A stretch of 64,000 nucleotides of DNA from Luteolibacter yonseiensis (GTDB taxonomy: Bacteria > Verrucomicrobiota > Verrucomicrobiia > Verrucomicrobiales > Akkermansiaceae): NCBI RefSeq assembly GCF_016595465.1, contig NZ_JAENIK010000004.1, forward strand, positions 1 through 64,000, read 5' to 3'. How positions within the stretch are numbered: the first letter of the stretch is position 1; each line of letters begins with the position of its first letter. The position numbers were made by a program, and so were the translations under genes. Of this stretch, positions 38,065 through 47,078 are shown piece after piece. The notes under the pieces are model-generated. The model worked only from the letters and a program-made list of their open reading frames with translations. It had not been told where the DNA came from and did not search any database.

Positions 38065-39381
38065 TCAGAATGAGAAGCGGAGGCCGGAGAGGAAGGTGGT
38101 GCCGTCGTAGTCACCGCCGCCGAGGTGGGAGTATTCCACGCCGTTCATGAGCTTGAGCTTGTTACCATAGATATAGTAATTCAGGCCCAGATAGGCGGAG
38201 AAGTAGCTGTTGCCCGCGGAATCGGAAGTCCTCTTTCCGGTGAGGGGATCGGTGTCGGGCGAAACCCCTTCATAGCGGGAGCCGAGCTTGAGACCATCCG
38301 GATCCTGGCCGGATGCGAGCTGGATGCGGCCGGCGAGCTGCAACCCGTCCGCGATGAAATAGGTGGGGATGATGTTGAGCGCGACAGCGTCGGACTGGGC
38401 CAGCTCCTCATCACCGAAACCGTAGATGAGATCCGTTGTCAGACCCCAGCGGCCGTGCACGATGTCGTTGGAAAGAGCGATGGAATCCGTGTAACCGGGC
38501 GAGGCCGAGAACGAATAGTTCGGATCCACCTTGGAATCCTTGAAGCCCGGCTCCGTGTTGTGCATGTAGCGGAACGACACGATGGCGGAATCCAGGCGGG
38601 ATTGCGCGGAGTAGTCGTAGCCGACCTTGCCAAGGAAGAGGTAACCGGCGTCCAGATCGGAAAATTCGGCGACCTGGTCGTTTCCGTAAGCACCGAGTTC
38701 ATAGAGCCAGTGTTCGCGGATGCCCTTGCCGTTCACCCAGATACCGGTGAGGTTGCCGGGGTGGGTCATGTTCGTGACAAGGCTGCGCTCGAAGGTCACG
38801 ATTTCCTTGGAGGAGATTTCCTGTTCGCGGGAGAACTTGATCTCCTGTTTGCCGATGGAGACGTTCAGAGCGTCCGAGGGGGCGTAGCTCACGTAGAGGT
38901 CGTAGATGTCCTTGTAGAACGTGCGTCCGCCCTCGCCGTCGAGTCCGTCGGTATCGACGTCGATCTGTCCTTCGAGCTTCCAGTTCTGGAACCATTTGGA
39001 CTTGAATCCGAGATAGGCGCGGCGGACTTCAAGCTTGTCGCCCCACACGGCCTCGTCCTTGCCGGAGTTCTTGTAGTCCTCGATGTCGAAATGGCCGTTG
39101 TCGGAGTGACCGTCGGCATATTGGACCTGCAAACGGCCCTGGAGCGAGAACTCCTGGAGAATCGGGTTGTTGTCGTCCTTGTAGAGAGTGAAGGCGGACC
39201 AGGCGCGGTCCCACGCGGACTCTCCGGGGAATTTTCCGACGAGGAGGCCCGTCGCGGTGGAGGAACTGGTTTCGTCGGCTGCCGCGGTTTCGGTGACAGC
39301 CTCGTTGCCGGCGGTGGCGGGAAGGCAGCCGAGCAGGCTGGAAGCGAGCAGGACGCGTCGGATGGATTTCATGGATTGCAT
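38065..39381 (-). CDS. Phosphate-selective porin (OprP/OprO-like)
   Basis: 438 residues from ATG 39381 (or 435 from ATG 39372). A signal peptide (KSIRRVLLASSLLGCLPATAG) is followed by a beta-barrel with many alternating aromatic strands and the family-typical features DKLEVRRAYLGFKSKWFQNWKLEGQIDVD, KQEIKFSREQEISSKEIVTFERSL and a C-terminal Phe (FLSGLRFSF). Anion- or phosphate-specific uptake is inferred from the family and from being first in the pst operon. Start codon choice is uncertain. Confidence 0.87.
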   Translation of the reverse strand: MQSMKSIRRVLLASSLLGCLPATAGNEAVTETAAADETSSSTATGLLVGKFPGESAWDRAWSAFTLYKDDNNPILQEFSLQGRLQVQYADGHSDNGHFDIEDYKNSGKDEAVWGDKLEVRRAYLGFKSKWFQNWKLEGQIDVDTDGLDGEGGRTFYKDIYDLYVSYAPSDALNVSIGKQEIKFSREQEISSKEIVTFERSLVTNMTHPGNLTGIWVNGKGIREHWLYELGAYGNDQVAEFSDLDAGYLFLGKVGYDYSAQSRLDSAIVSFRYMHNTEPGFKDSKVDPNYSFSASPGYTDSIALSNDIVHGRWGLTTDLIYGFGDEELAQSDAVALNIIPTYFIADGLQLAGRIQLASGQDPDGLKLGSRYEGVSPDTDPLTGKRTSDSAGNSYFSAYLGLNYYIYGNKLKLMNGVEYSHLGGGDYDGTTFLSGLRFSF

Positions 39382-39400
39382 TTTTCGGTAGGTGGATCGT

Positions 39401-39418
39401 GTGACGAAACGGTGACAG
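39401..39418 (-). promoter_or_regulatory. Pho-box-like direct repeat before the pst operon
   Basis: On the minus strand CTGTCAC-CGTT-TCGTCAC, a 7-4-7 arrangement like the PhoB-binding consensus (two CTGTCAT-like heptamers, 11-bp period). A TACCGA -10-like hexamer lies about ten bases downstream. The box is only about 20-30 bases before the porin start, so the leader would be very short. Confidence 0.5.
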
Positions 39419-39471
39419 TTACGCGTCACACGCCAGCTTGTTATTGATGCTGTGCGACATTCCCAAGGGAG

Positions 39472-39497
39472 CTTTTGTGACACAAATGTCACAAAAG
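39472..39497. promoter_or_regulatory. Palindromic operator candidate
   Basis: CTTTTGTGAC-N6-GTCACAAAAG, a perfect inverted repeat of ten bases per arm, about 90 bases upstream of the porin start and about 320 bases upstream of the HNH start. The half-site TGTGAC resembles CRP/FNR-type and Pho-type half-sites. The regulator is unknown. Confidence 0.55.
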
Positions 39498-39763
39498 CCG
39501 GATCGGTCGGGAGAAATCCGGATCAATCGACGGATTTGTGCGAAATTCCGGGAATCCAAGGGGGTGAGAATCATTGACACAGGCTTCATCCGGTATTCGC
39601 CGCGCCCGGTGAAGATCGCATATGTGACGAAGCCGACACTTGCCACGGAAGCGGATGAGCGGGAGGAACGGAACATATCCCGCGAAGCTGTGAAACCGTG
39701 CGATTTGCAGCCCCTCTCCCTGGAGAAAGCCGAAGCGAACTGCGAAATTCGCGAGCTTTTGGG

Positions 39764-39791
39764 TTGCCGTGGGGAGGGGCTCTGCTAGTTT
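39764..39791 (+). promoter_or_regulatory. Promoter of the HNH gene
   Basis: TTGCCG (39764-39769), 16-bp spacer ending TGC (extended -10), TAGTTT (39786-39791), then 23 bases with GGGAAAGG before the ATG. Confidence 0.55.
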
Positions 39792-39814
39792 GCGCACGAT
39801 TGGTTGGGAAAGGT

Positions 39815-40426
39815 ATGAATGCCGTGCTCGAACATCCCGTGCTCGTATTGAATCGGTTCTGGCAGCCGATCCATACCTGTTCCGTCCGCAGGTCGCTCCA
39901 TCTGCTGTGCATCGGACACGCCCAGGTCGTGCAGGTGGACGGTGAGGAACGGTTCAACTCCCATGACCTATCGTCCTGGATTTCCTACTCGCTGGACAGC
40001 ACGGACGCGGAAATGATCCGTGCCGCGAAAATCGCGATCCGGGTGCCGAAGATCGTCGTCCTGTCCATTTACGACCGTCTCCCGCGGCTTGAGGTGAAAT
40101 TCACCCGCAGGAACGTGTTTCTGCGGGACAAGTTCACCTGCCAGTACTGCACCAAGGTCCTGCCGGAAACCCAGCTCAACCTCGACCACGTCCTGCCCCG
40201 CGACAAGGGCGGTCGCACCACTTGGGACAATATCGTCACCTCCTGCTTCCGCTGCAACACGCGCAAGGGAAACAAGCTGACGCATGAGGCGAACATGCAT
40301 CCCCAGAGCAAACCGCTGGCCCCGCGCTGGAGGCCGCTCTTCGGCATGCATGAAAACGGCCTCGCCGACGAAAGCTGGAACCATTTCCTGCAATCCGACC
40401 GGGGCGAGACAAGGCGGTCGGCATGA
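39815..40426 (+). CDS. HNH endonuclease family protein
   Basis: 203 residues. The C-terminal half has the HNH nuclease finger: Cys109 and Cys112 in CQYC, Asp124-His125 in LDHVLPRDKGG, Asn139 in WDNIV, and Cys144 and Cys147 in CFRCN. The N-terminal half is typical of the stand-alone HNH proteins common in this phylum and cyanobacteria, whose role is not settled. ATG 39815 has a ribosome-binding-like GGGAAAGG just upstream. Confidence 0.88.
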   Translation: MNAVLEHPVLVLNRFWQPIHTCSVRRSLHLLCIGHAQVVQVDGEERFNSHDLSSWISYSLDSTDAEMIRAAKIAIRVPKIVVLSIYDRLPRLEVKFTRRNVFLRDKFTCQYCTKVLPETQLNLDHVLPRDKGGRTTWDNIVTSCFRCNTRKGNKLTHEANMHPQSKPLAPRWRPLFGMHENGLADESWNHFLQSDRGETRRSA

Positions 40427-40475
40427 ACCGGGAGCGCGGAATTCATTCCCGCGCGGTTGCTTCCGGCCATGGAGA

Positions 40476-40500
40476 GATCCAACTATCGCATCGTTGGATC
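40476..40500. other. Hairpin between convergent genes
   Basis: GATCCAAC and GTTGGATC separated by nine bases, between the HNH and hprK stop codons. It lacks a T tract, so termination is not certain. Confidence 0.4.
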
Positions 40501-40538
40501 CATGACCGTGCTATCAAAAAGCAACGGTTGAAACACGT

Positions 40539-41498
40539 TCATAAGGATCTCCCCCCACCCATGTGGTGCAGCAGTTTCTGGTTGAACTCGTCCGCCATGT
40601 TGTAACCCAGCCTTCTCAACTGCTGGTCAAGCGCCGCGATGGTCACCATGCGCGCGGTGTCCCGGCCGGGACCGACCGGAATCTCCACATGGTTCACCTG
40701 CTGGCCGAGGATTTCGTAGGTTTTCTGCTGGAGGCCGATGCGGTCCACCTCATTCAGATCCGCCTGCGGCTTGAGCGTCACCACCAGATCCAACCGCTTG
40801 TCCGGCCGGATGGATGCGAGGCCGTAGAGGTTCGCCACGTTGATGATGCCGATGCCCCGGATCTCCATGTAGCCGCGTGAGAGGTCGGGCGCGGTCGCCA
40901 CCAGGTCCCCACCGACGTATTTCACCCGCACCATGTCATCCGCCACGAGCGAGGCGCCACGCTCCAAAAGACCGATGGCGGTCTCGGACTTTCCGGCTCC
41001 GCTCCGACCGACGATGAGCACGCCGACCCCGCGCATGTCCACCATGCAGCCATGCAGCGTGACGCTCGGAGCGAACTCGTGTTCCAGGCGGATGGTCGCC
41101 GCGTTCAGGAAATTCATCGTCACCTGGGAAGTGCCGAAAACCGGAATGCCATGGTCCTTCGCCACCAGGGCGAGGCTGTCATCCAGCACGGAACCGCGGG
41201 CGACGACGATGCACGGGATGTCCCGCTCGCACATCCTGCGGAAGCGGTCGATCCGCATCGGTTCCGGCAGTTTCTTCAAATAGGAAAGCTCCGAGTTTCC
41301 CAGCACCTGCACCCGTTTCCGGGCGAAGTAGGCGAAAAACCCCGCCAGTGCCAGGCCCGGGCGGTTCATCGCCGGTTCGCTGATCAGGCGGTCGAATCCC
41401 ACCCGTTCGCCATGCAGTGTCAGGCCGAGGGCGGCGGCATGGGCATCGAAAAACTTCTCGACAGAAATGGATGCGACGGTCTTGACGCGGGGTGGCAT
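40539..41498 (-). CDS. hprK: HPr kinase/phosphorylase
   Basis: 319 residues. The C-terminal kinase domain has Walker A GRSGAGKSE (164-172), the catalytic His149 in TLHGCMVDMRG, and the family block EIRGIGIINVANLYG. It phosphorylates HPr on serine. No PTS sugar permease is nearby, so in this organism it may act in the regulatory or nitrogen PTS (inference). Confidence 0.93.
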   Translation of the reverse strand: MPPRVKTVASISVEKFFDAHAAALGLTLHGERVGFDRLISEPAMNRPGLALAGFFAYFARKRVQVLGNSELSYLKKLPEPMRIDRFRRMCERDIPCIVVARGSVLDDSLALVAKDHGIPVFGTSQVTMNFLNAATIRLEHEFAPSVTLHGCMVDMRGVGVLIVGRSGAGKSETAIGLLERGASLVADDMVRVKYVGGDLVATAPDLSRGYMEIRGIGIINVANLYGLASIRPDKRLDLVVTLKPQADLNEVDRIGLQQKTYEILGQQVNHVEIPVGPGRDTARMVTIAALDQQLRRLGYNMADEFNQKLLHHMGGGRSL

Positions 41499-41576
41499 GT
41501 CCGTGACTCAACCAGAACCCGCCGCCCACGGCACGCGAAATCCCACGCTGCCCGCCGACATTCTCCCACGCCGGGG

Positions 41577-41604
41577 TTGCACCCGGGTCCGGACGTGCTA
41601 CAAG
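41577..41604 (+). promoter_or_regulatory. Promoter of the FmdB-family gene
   Basis: TTGCAC (41577-41582), 16-bp spacer ending TGC, TACAAG (41599-41604), then 14 bases to the ATG. Confidence 0.5.
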
Positions 41605-41618
41605 ACCCGCCCAGCACC

Positions 41619-41888
41619 ATGCCAAACTACGATTACGAATGCCAGAAATGTGGAAAACGCTTCGAAGTCTTCCAAAGCATGAGCGAAGCCAAGCTCACGG
41701 ACTGCCCGCAGCCTGACTGCGACGGCACCGTGAAACGCCTGCTCGGCACGGGCGGAGGCATCATTTTCAAGGGTTCGGGTTTCTACCAGACCGACTACCG
41801 CTCGTCCTCCTACACCGCCGGAGCCAAGGCCGACGGAGCCTCCGCCCCCCCTCCCCCTTCCGCCCCCGCGCCGAAGTCCGCCGAGTGA
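41619..41888 (+). CDS. FmdB-family zinc ribbon protein
   Basis: 89 residues. An N-terminal zinc ribbon (Cys8, Cys11, Cys29, Cys34; MPNYDYECQKCGKRFEVF) is followed by the family block GTVKRLLGTGGGIIFKGSGFYQTDYR and a Pro/Ala/Ser-rich tail. FmdB proteins are putative regulators with no settled role. Confidence 0.9.
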   Translation: MPNYDYECQKCGKRFEVFQSMSEAKLTDCPQPDCDGTVKRLLGTGGGIIFKGSGFYQTDYRSSSYTAGAKADGASAPPPPSAPAPKSAE

Positions 41889-41892
41889 GGCA

Positions 41893-41920
41893 TTGCAAGT
41901 TTCGCACGAAGTGGTAAGCA
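41893..41920 (+). promoter_or_regulatory. Promoter of the gene at 41929
   Basis: TTGCAA (41893-41898), 16-bp spacer, TAAGCA (41915-41920), then eight bases to the ATG. Confidence 0.5.
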
Positions 41921-41928
41921 GACGGCTC

Positions 41929-42624
41929 ATGGCCGAACCCACAGCATACAGATCCGGCGGCGGATGCTTCTCGAAACTCGTCACCCTGATCCTGCTCATC
42001 GCGGCGGGTGGCCTCGCCACAGCGGTTTTTTACGCCGCCCAGCCACAGGACCTGACCGGTCTTTCCGGCGAAGGCCCGAATGCCAAGCCGCTGCCCGAGC
42101 GTGACATGAAGGTCGTCCTGCAGAACGCCATCGACCGGGGTTACGCCGTCACACTCTCCGAGGCCGAAGTGAACCAATGGCTCGCGCGCACGCTGGTGGC
42201 GAAACAAGGCGGCCCGCTCGCCAGCCAGGTCTCCCTGGACCGCGTTCTGGTCCGCTTCGAGGACAGCCGTGCGGAGGTCATCATGGAGCGCCGCATCATG
42301 GGCAGGCCGTTCACCGTTTCCATGTTCCTTCAAATCTCGCGCATGGAAGACCTCAAGGGCACCACGACCGAAGTCCAGCTCCACGGGGGCCCCTATCACC
42401 CGGACTTTCCGAATCCACCGCGCGGAGGACGGTTCGGCAGGCTCACCATCCCCCAAGGCTTCCTGATCCTGGTGAGACCGGCCTACGAGAAGCTTGCCGC
42501 GGCGTTCCCGGATGAGATCCGCATGGCATTCCACGAAATGCAGCGCATCAAGATCGAAAAGGGCAACATCATCCTCGATCCCCGCGAACCGATGGGCATG
42601 GGAGGCGTGCCCGGGACATTCTAG
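41929..42624 (+). CDS. Unknown membrane-anchored protein
   Basis: 231 residues with a Gly-rich N-terminus, one transmembrane helix (LVTLILLIAAGGLATAVFYAA, about residues 18-38) and a soluble domain outside the cytoplasm (LSEAEVNQWLARTL, VEVIMERRIMGRPFTVSMFLQI-like strands). No family is recognised. ATG 41929 is chosen because the promoter -10 ends eight bases before it; an upstream ATG at 41893 would overlap the promoter. It is 11 bases from the next gene and probably co-transcribed. Confidence 0.75.
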   Translation: MAEPTAYRSGGGCFSKLVTLILLIAAGGLATAVFYAAQPQDLTGLSGEGPNAKPLPERDMKVVLQNAIDRGYAVTLSEAEVNQWLARTLVAKQGGPLASQVSLDRVLVRFEDSRAEVIMERRIMGRPFTVSMFLQISRMEDLKGTTTEVQLHGGPYHPDFPNPPRGGRFGRLTIPQGFLILVRPAYEKLAAAFPDEIRMAFHEMQRIKIEKGNIILDPREPMGMGGVPGTF

Positions 42625-42635
42625 CCCGAGCAGAA

Positions 42636-44108
42636 ATGATCACCCGTCCGCTGATTTTCGGATTTTTTTCCACCGTCGCTCTGCTCGCGGAGGACGCGCC
42701 GCGTGCCGTCCAGATCGTCGAGCCTCCCGCCCCGGCGGTGAAAATCGATGGCATGGACCGCGCCATCAGCAACACCGGCCAGTTCAGCATCATCGGCGGC
42801 GAACCCCAGGACCGGGGCAACATCTCCGCGCTCGCCGAGCAGGCGAAGGACGAATTTCTCATCCTCACCGGAGAACGCCTGCAGCCGAGGGATCAGAAAT
42901 ACGAATGGAAGGTGCCCATCAACATCACCCTCCACGGAAAATCCGGCGATCCCGCGCCCTCGCGCACCATCGCCATGCAGATCCTCGTCGGCGAGTCCGG
43001 CTACCGCGTCAACATGGACGTGCACCTCAGCCGCGGGATCGAACATGAACGTCTCAAGTTCGCTATCACCACCGCGCTGATTTACGAACGCGGGTTGAAA
43101 AACCATCCGACCCGCGACTCGGAGACCCGTTTCCTCGTTCCTCCGTGGTTGGTCGACGGCCTGCGCGAGGCGAACGCATGGCGTACGAACCAGAGCGACC
43201 GCCGCTTTTACGAAGCCCTCTTCAAGAGCGGCGGGCTGTTCAAGATCGACGACCTGTTTTCCACCGATGCGGAAGCCTTCGATGAAATGGACGCCGCGAT
43301 GCGGGCGGCCTTCCGCGTCTCCGCCGGTTCGCTTGTCATGGCATTGTTGGAACAACCCCAGGGCAAGGAGGCCTTCCGGAGCTTCCTCACCGAAGTGGCG
43401 CCTTACGAAGGCGAGATGCCGGCGCTCCTGCGCAGGCATTTCCCGGAACTCAACCTCTCCGAAACCAGCCTGGCGAAGTGGTGGGCCCTCCAGCTCGCCA
43501 ACATCGGCGGGCAGAACCTCGCCACCGACATCCTCAGCGTCTCCCGTACCGAGACCGCTCTGGAAGAGGGACTGAGGCTCAACTTCCGCAATGGGGAAGG
43601 GATCGTGGAACAAAAGGATCTCGCCGCCTGGCCTGAAGTCGCGGCACTGCCCGAACCCGAACGCGTGAAGGCCGTGCAACTCGCGCAGGACGCCCTCGTC
43701 CGCCTCAGCTACCGCTGTTTCCCGTCCTACCGTCCCGTCATCTCCGAATACCAGATCGTCCTCAACGACATTGCCAGGAACAAGTCCAAGGGGCTGGCGG
43801 AAAAGATCACCGCCCTCAACGAACGGCGCACCACCATGAGGGCCAAGGCTCAACAGGCCCGCGACTATCTCGATTGGTTCGAAATCACCCGTGCCCGCGC
43901 CGGCGAAACCACCGGCGTCTTCGAGGACTACATGCGCCTGAAGGAACGGCTCAAATCCAAGCCGCACCGCCGCAGCGACGACGTCTCGAAATACCTCGAC
44001 CGTATGCAGGAGATCTTCAGCCGTCCGGGCGACCCCACCACGCCTGCGGAGAGCTTCGAACAGCTCAATGATGTTCCGGAACTGCCGCCGCTGCTCCCGC
44101 CGGAATAA
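42636..44108 (+). CDS. Unknown exported protein
   Basis: 490 residues with a signal peptide (MITRPLIFGFFSTVALLA) and a mixed alpha/beta body. The middle part (FLVPPWLVDGLREANAWR, then SAGSLVMALLEQPQGKEAFRSFL) resembles the layout of gluzincin-like peptidase-family domains but lacks an HExxH motif, so no catalytic role is claimed. The C-terminal part is coiled-coil-like (ALNERRTTMRAKAQQARDYLDW) with a Pro-rich end. It is between two membrane-associated unknowns on the same strand. Confidence 0.75.
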   Translation: MITRPLIFGFFSTVALLAEDAPRAVQIVEPPAPAVKIDGMDRAISNTGQFSIIGGEPQDRGNISALAEQAKDEFLILTGERLQPRDQKYEWKVPINITLHGKSGDPAPSRTIAMQILVGESGYRVNMDVHLSRGIEHERLKFAITTALIYERGLKNHPTRDSETRFLVPPWLVDGLREANAWRTNQSDRRFYEALFKSGGLFKIDDLFSTDAEAFDEMDAAMRAAFRVSAGSLVMALLEQPQGKEAFRSFLTEVAPYEGEMPALLRRHFPELNLSETSLAKWWALQLANIGGQNLATDILSVSRTETALEEGLRLNFRNGEGIVEQKDLAAWPEVAALPEPERVKAVQLAQDALVRLSYRCFPSYRPVISEYQIVLNDIARNKSKGLAEKITALNERRTTMRAKAQQARDYLDWFEITRARAGETTGVFEDYMRLKERLKSKPHRRSDDVSKYLDRMQEIFSRPGDPTTPAESFEQLNDVPELPPLLPPE

Positions 44109-44123
44109 TCTCCACCGCGAAAA

Positions 44124-44381
44124 ATGCTCCAATATCTTCCCCTCATAGCCGCGCTGATCGCCGTCACATTCGCAGCACCCATCGCTTTCAAGCTGTTTTT
44201 CTCAGGGTCCAAGGAGTTTTGGGAATGCGTTCGCTACAGCTTCAAACCCGACTTTTTCTCGTGGATGGACAACGAACTTCAACGTGACTACGGAAAGACC
44301 CTCAAGCTGGGCATCTTTATCTCCGTCCTCCTTTTCATAGGACTGTTGACATCGGCTTTTGTCGATGGATTGCTGAACTGA
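44124..44381 (+). CDS. Small membrane protein, two helices
   Basis: 85 residues: helix 1 (LPLIAALIAVTFAAPIAFKLFF), a polar loop with EFWECVRYSFKPDFFSWM, and helix 2 (LGIFISVLLFIGLLTSAFVDGLL). Unknown function. It follows the gene at 42636 by 15 bases on the same strand and probably belongs to the same operon. Confidence 0.7.
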   Translation: MLQYLPLIAALIAVTFAAPIAFKLFFSGSKEFWECVRYSFKPDFFSWMDNELQRDYGKTLKLGIFISVLLFIGLLTSAFVDGLLN

Positions 44382-44408
44382 GAATGATCCTGAAAAGTTC
44401 ACGGGAAC

Positions 44409-47078
44409 TCATCCCTTCGCCGGCGGCTTGATCGCCTGCGTCATCCGGAAGGCATCAAGATCGATGCCAAGAAAATCGCGTAGTTCCCCCACCATCCGGT
44501 CCGTCTCCTTGAGCACGCGGGTATAATCGATTTCAAGCGCGGAAATTTGTCGCGTCCGGAGAAAATGGCGGGCGAGATTTTCCTGAGTTCTGGCGGCCTG
44601 CTCTCCACTCGCGGAGGGAGATTCTTCCAACATACGGGAACGGGATGCCATGACATCCTCCAGCGGGCGTGTCATGAATATCACGCGGTAATGCAGGGGT
44701 TTTCCTTCGCGATCGGATTCGACAAGAAACGGTAATAACGGAGCGACGATCTTCACGACCTTGCCGCGGGCGTCAGGAAGCCACGAGGCATCCCGGTGCA
44801 GAAGCTTCACCGCCTCGTGTTCGAAATAGCCGTGGGGGTTGCTCGCATCGGCGATCCGCCCGTTGTCGGCGAAAACCGTCAGACCACCGGCGGCGAGCAT
44901 TTGCATCATCATGGAGGTGCCGGAACGCGGGAGGCCGCTGACGACGGTGATGATCCGGTCCCGGGGGATACCGGCGAGGGAGTCCGGAAATTTGTCCAGT
45001 TCCGCAGGAGCGCCCGCACGTTCCGCCGGAGGTTTGCCCGGAGAGATCTCCCTCTCGCGTGCCTCGCGCAGCCGCTGCCGTGCCTGCCTCGCCATTTGAT
45101 TGCACGCGGCCCCCATCGCCACATCCCCGCCGTGGCGGGTGTGGATTTCCGAGAGCATCCGGTAGGCGGCCGCGTAGGAGGGATTCAGGTGGGTGGCGAG
45201 TTCGAAGGCCTTGCGCGCCCGCTCCATCTCCCCGTTCCGGAAGAGTGCCATTCCCAGAAGGAAATGCGCGAGCGGCCTGCCGAAAACCAGGCTGATGGAG
45301 GATATCGCCGCTTCCGCCGCGGCAGGATAACGGCGCATGCCAAGCCGGGCACGGGCGACTCCGCACCAGGCATTGGCGTTTTCCTGGTCCGCCGCGATGA
45401 CGGTGAGGAAATTCCATTCGGCGTCCTGCCAGCGCCGCAACCGGAGCTGGACCTCCGCCAGCATGTTGCGGGTTTCCGCACGCTCCCGGTAGGCGGGTGA
45501 CATGCGACCGATGGCCTGGAGAACTTGCCCGAAACGTTTTTCCGAAAATGCCGCGAAGGCGAGGAAATGCCTGAGCGCGTCCCGGTCCAGAACCGCACCA
45601 TGTTCCCGCTCCTTGCGAAGCTGCGCCCTGACGAGCCTGCGACTGAGGCCGGTGATTTTCCCCTCCCTCCCGATGGCGTGGTAACAGGCGGCGAGGTGGA
45701 GCCCGAATCGGTGCTCCTCCGGGTGCTTCACATGCAGAGGTTCCAGCAGCAGTTCGGCATCGCCGTAACGGCCCGCATCCATGTAGCTGAGGGCGAGATT
45801 GTATTTCAGCTCCTGGTTGGTGATTTCCGCAGCCAGAATGGCGTCATCTCCGGGCGGGGCGATGTAGCCGAGCGCGACAAGCTGGCGGATGCCTTCACCG
45901 GCATCCCCGGAATCGATCGAGAGGCCGGCGGGATGTGAGCCGTCGTCACCTTTGATTTCCTCCCATGAGGGAATGCTCCGGATCGCGGGCGGCGCGTCCC
46001 AGATTTCCGCGAGAGCGCGGCCATCCATATCCGCTCCGACGGGCAGTCCGAAGAGGGTCAGCAGGGTGGGACAAACATCCAGCAGCCCCGCGCCATGGAT
46101 ACGGTGGCCCCGGCGGATCCCCGGACCGCGCGCGACGAAAATCCCATATCGCCTGTGCTCCGTGGCGGGCCCCGCGGGCTCGAGCGGAAGCGTGTCCGGT
46201 CGGGAACCGCCGGATTGGAACCCGTGATCGGAAACCAACATGACGGTGGTTTCCTCGCCCGCGATCCGCAGCAGGGTGGCGAGCATCATGTCGTGGTAGC
46301 GGTAGGCACCCTCGACGACATGCCGGTAGATTTCGTAATCCAACGGATCGACACCGTTCTTGAGAGGCGGATGATACTTCATGAACCCATGGCAGAAGTG
46401 ATCGAGCGCGTCGTAGTAAACGGCGGCGAAATCCCAGGAAGTGGATCCCATCGCGGCGGTGGCGGTGGCGTGGACGGTGGAGCACTCCGCGAGGATGCGG
46501 GCGAGTTTTTCCAGACGATCGTCCTTTCTCTGATCGATTTTCGCCGCAGCGGGAATGAAAGGAAGGAGGTGGGATTCGTCGAGATGGTGCGGATGGATCC
46601 GCAGTTCCTTCAGCGCCGCGGCCATTTCCGGCGGATGGACAGCCCCGGTGGGAACGGGCCATGGCATCCCGGCGGAGGCGGGGGCCACGTGAAACCGATC
46701 CGAAACCATCACGCCGTCGATGGGTTCGGCCGGATGGCTGGGCCACCACCCGGTGACCGCCGAGCGATACCCGTGCAACTGCAGGATGTTCCAGATCGCG
46801 CGGCAGGAGCGGGAGAGATTGGTGATGGGGCGCACCAGCCCCGTGCCCGGATCCACCTCGCTGAAACCATGGATGCCGTGTTTGAACGGGCGCTTGCCTG
46901 TGGCGATGCTCGTCCAGAGCATCGGTGAATAGGCGGGCTGGATCGTGGTGAGGTTGCCCCAGGTCCCCTCCTCCATCAGCTTTGCGAGCGCGGGCATTTT
47001 TCCCGCCTCAACCAAGGGCAGGCAAATCTCCCAATCCGCAGCGTCCCAGCCGACCAGCAGGACCTTGCGCCGCTTCAT
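44409..47078 (-). CDS. Phosphodiesterase/AlkP-like, TPR and sulfotransferase fusion
   Basis: 889 residues in three parts. Residues ~1-400 are an alkaline-phosphatase-superfamily type I phosphodiesterase: metal-binding Asp12 in LLVGWDAADWE, and VMLVSDHGFQSGG. Residues ~410-650 are TPR repeats (YNLALSYMDAGRYGDAELLLEPL, AEWNFLTVIAADQENANAW). Residues ~710-889 are a sulfotransferase-like domain with the PAPS-binding loop SGLPRSGTSMMMQML and RPLEDVMASRSRML. There is no signal peptide, so it is probably cytoplasmic. The ATG overlaps the stop of the upstream PEP-CTERM gene region (ATGA), so the two are coupled. Confidence 0.85.
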   Translation of the reverse strand: MKRRKVLLVGWDAADWEICLPLVEAGKMPALAKLMEEGTWGNLTTIQPAYSPMLWTSIATGKRPFKHGIHGFSEVDPGTGLVRPITNLSRSCRAIWNILQLHGYRSAVTGWWPSHPAEPIDGVMVSDRFHVAPASAGMPWPVPTGAVHPPEMAAALKELRIHPHHLDESHLLPFIPAAAKIDQRKDDRLEKLARILAECSTVHATATAAMGSTSWDFAAVYYDALDHFCHGFMKYHPPLKNGVDPLDYEIYRHVVEGAYRYHDMMLATLLRIAGEETTVMLVSDHGFQSGGSRPDTLPLEPAGPATEHRRYGIFVARGPGIRRGHRIHGAGLLDVCPTLLTLFGLPVGADMDGRALAEIWDAPPAIRSIPSWEEIKGDDGSHPAGLSIDSGDAGEGIRQLVALGYIAPPGDDAILAAEITNQELKYNLALSYMDAGRYGDAELLLEPLHVKHPEEHRFGLHLAACYHAIGREGKITGLSRRLVRAQLRKEREHGAVLDRDALRHFLAFAAFSEKRFGQVLQAIGRMSPAYRERAETRNMLAEVQLRLRRWQDAEWNFLTVIAADQENANAWCGVARARLGMRRYPAAAEAAISSISLVFGRPLAHFLLGMALFRNGEMERARKAFELATHLNPSYAAAYRMLSEIHTRHGGDVAMGAACNQMARQARQRLREAREREISPGKPPAERAGAPAELDKFPDSLAGIPRDRIITVVSGLPRSGTSMMMQMLAAGGLTVFADNGRIADASNPHGYFEHEAVKLLHRDASWLPDARGKVVKIVAPLLPFLVESDREGKPLHYRVIFMTRPLEDVMASRSRMLEESPSASGEQAARTQENLARHFLRTRQISALEIDYTRVLKETDRMVGELRDFLGIDLDAFRMTQAIKPPAKG

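Larger units (their letters stand above)
39382..39814. other. Divergent regulatory region between the porin and the HNH gene
   Basis: About 430 bp without a supported gene. It contains the Pho-box-like repeat (39401-39418), a perfect 10-bp palindrome (39472-39497) and the HNH gene promoter (39764-39791). The short frames within it have no protein features. Confidence 0.6.

Noticed and set aside
38125-39447. A 440-codon frame on the plus strand
   Set aside because: Antisense to the phosphate porin, which has a signal peptide and a C-terminal Phe.
42636-44108. Metallopeptidase
   Set aside because: The layout is slightly peptidase-like, but no HExxH or other metal motif is present, so it is left as unknown.
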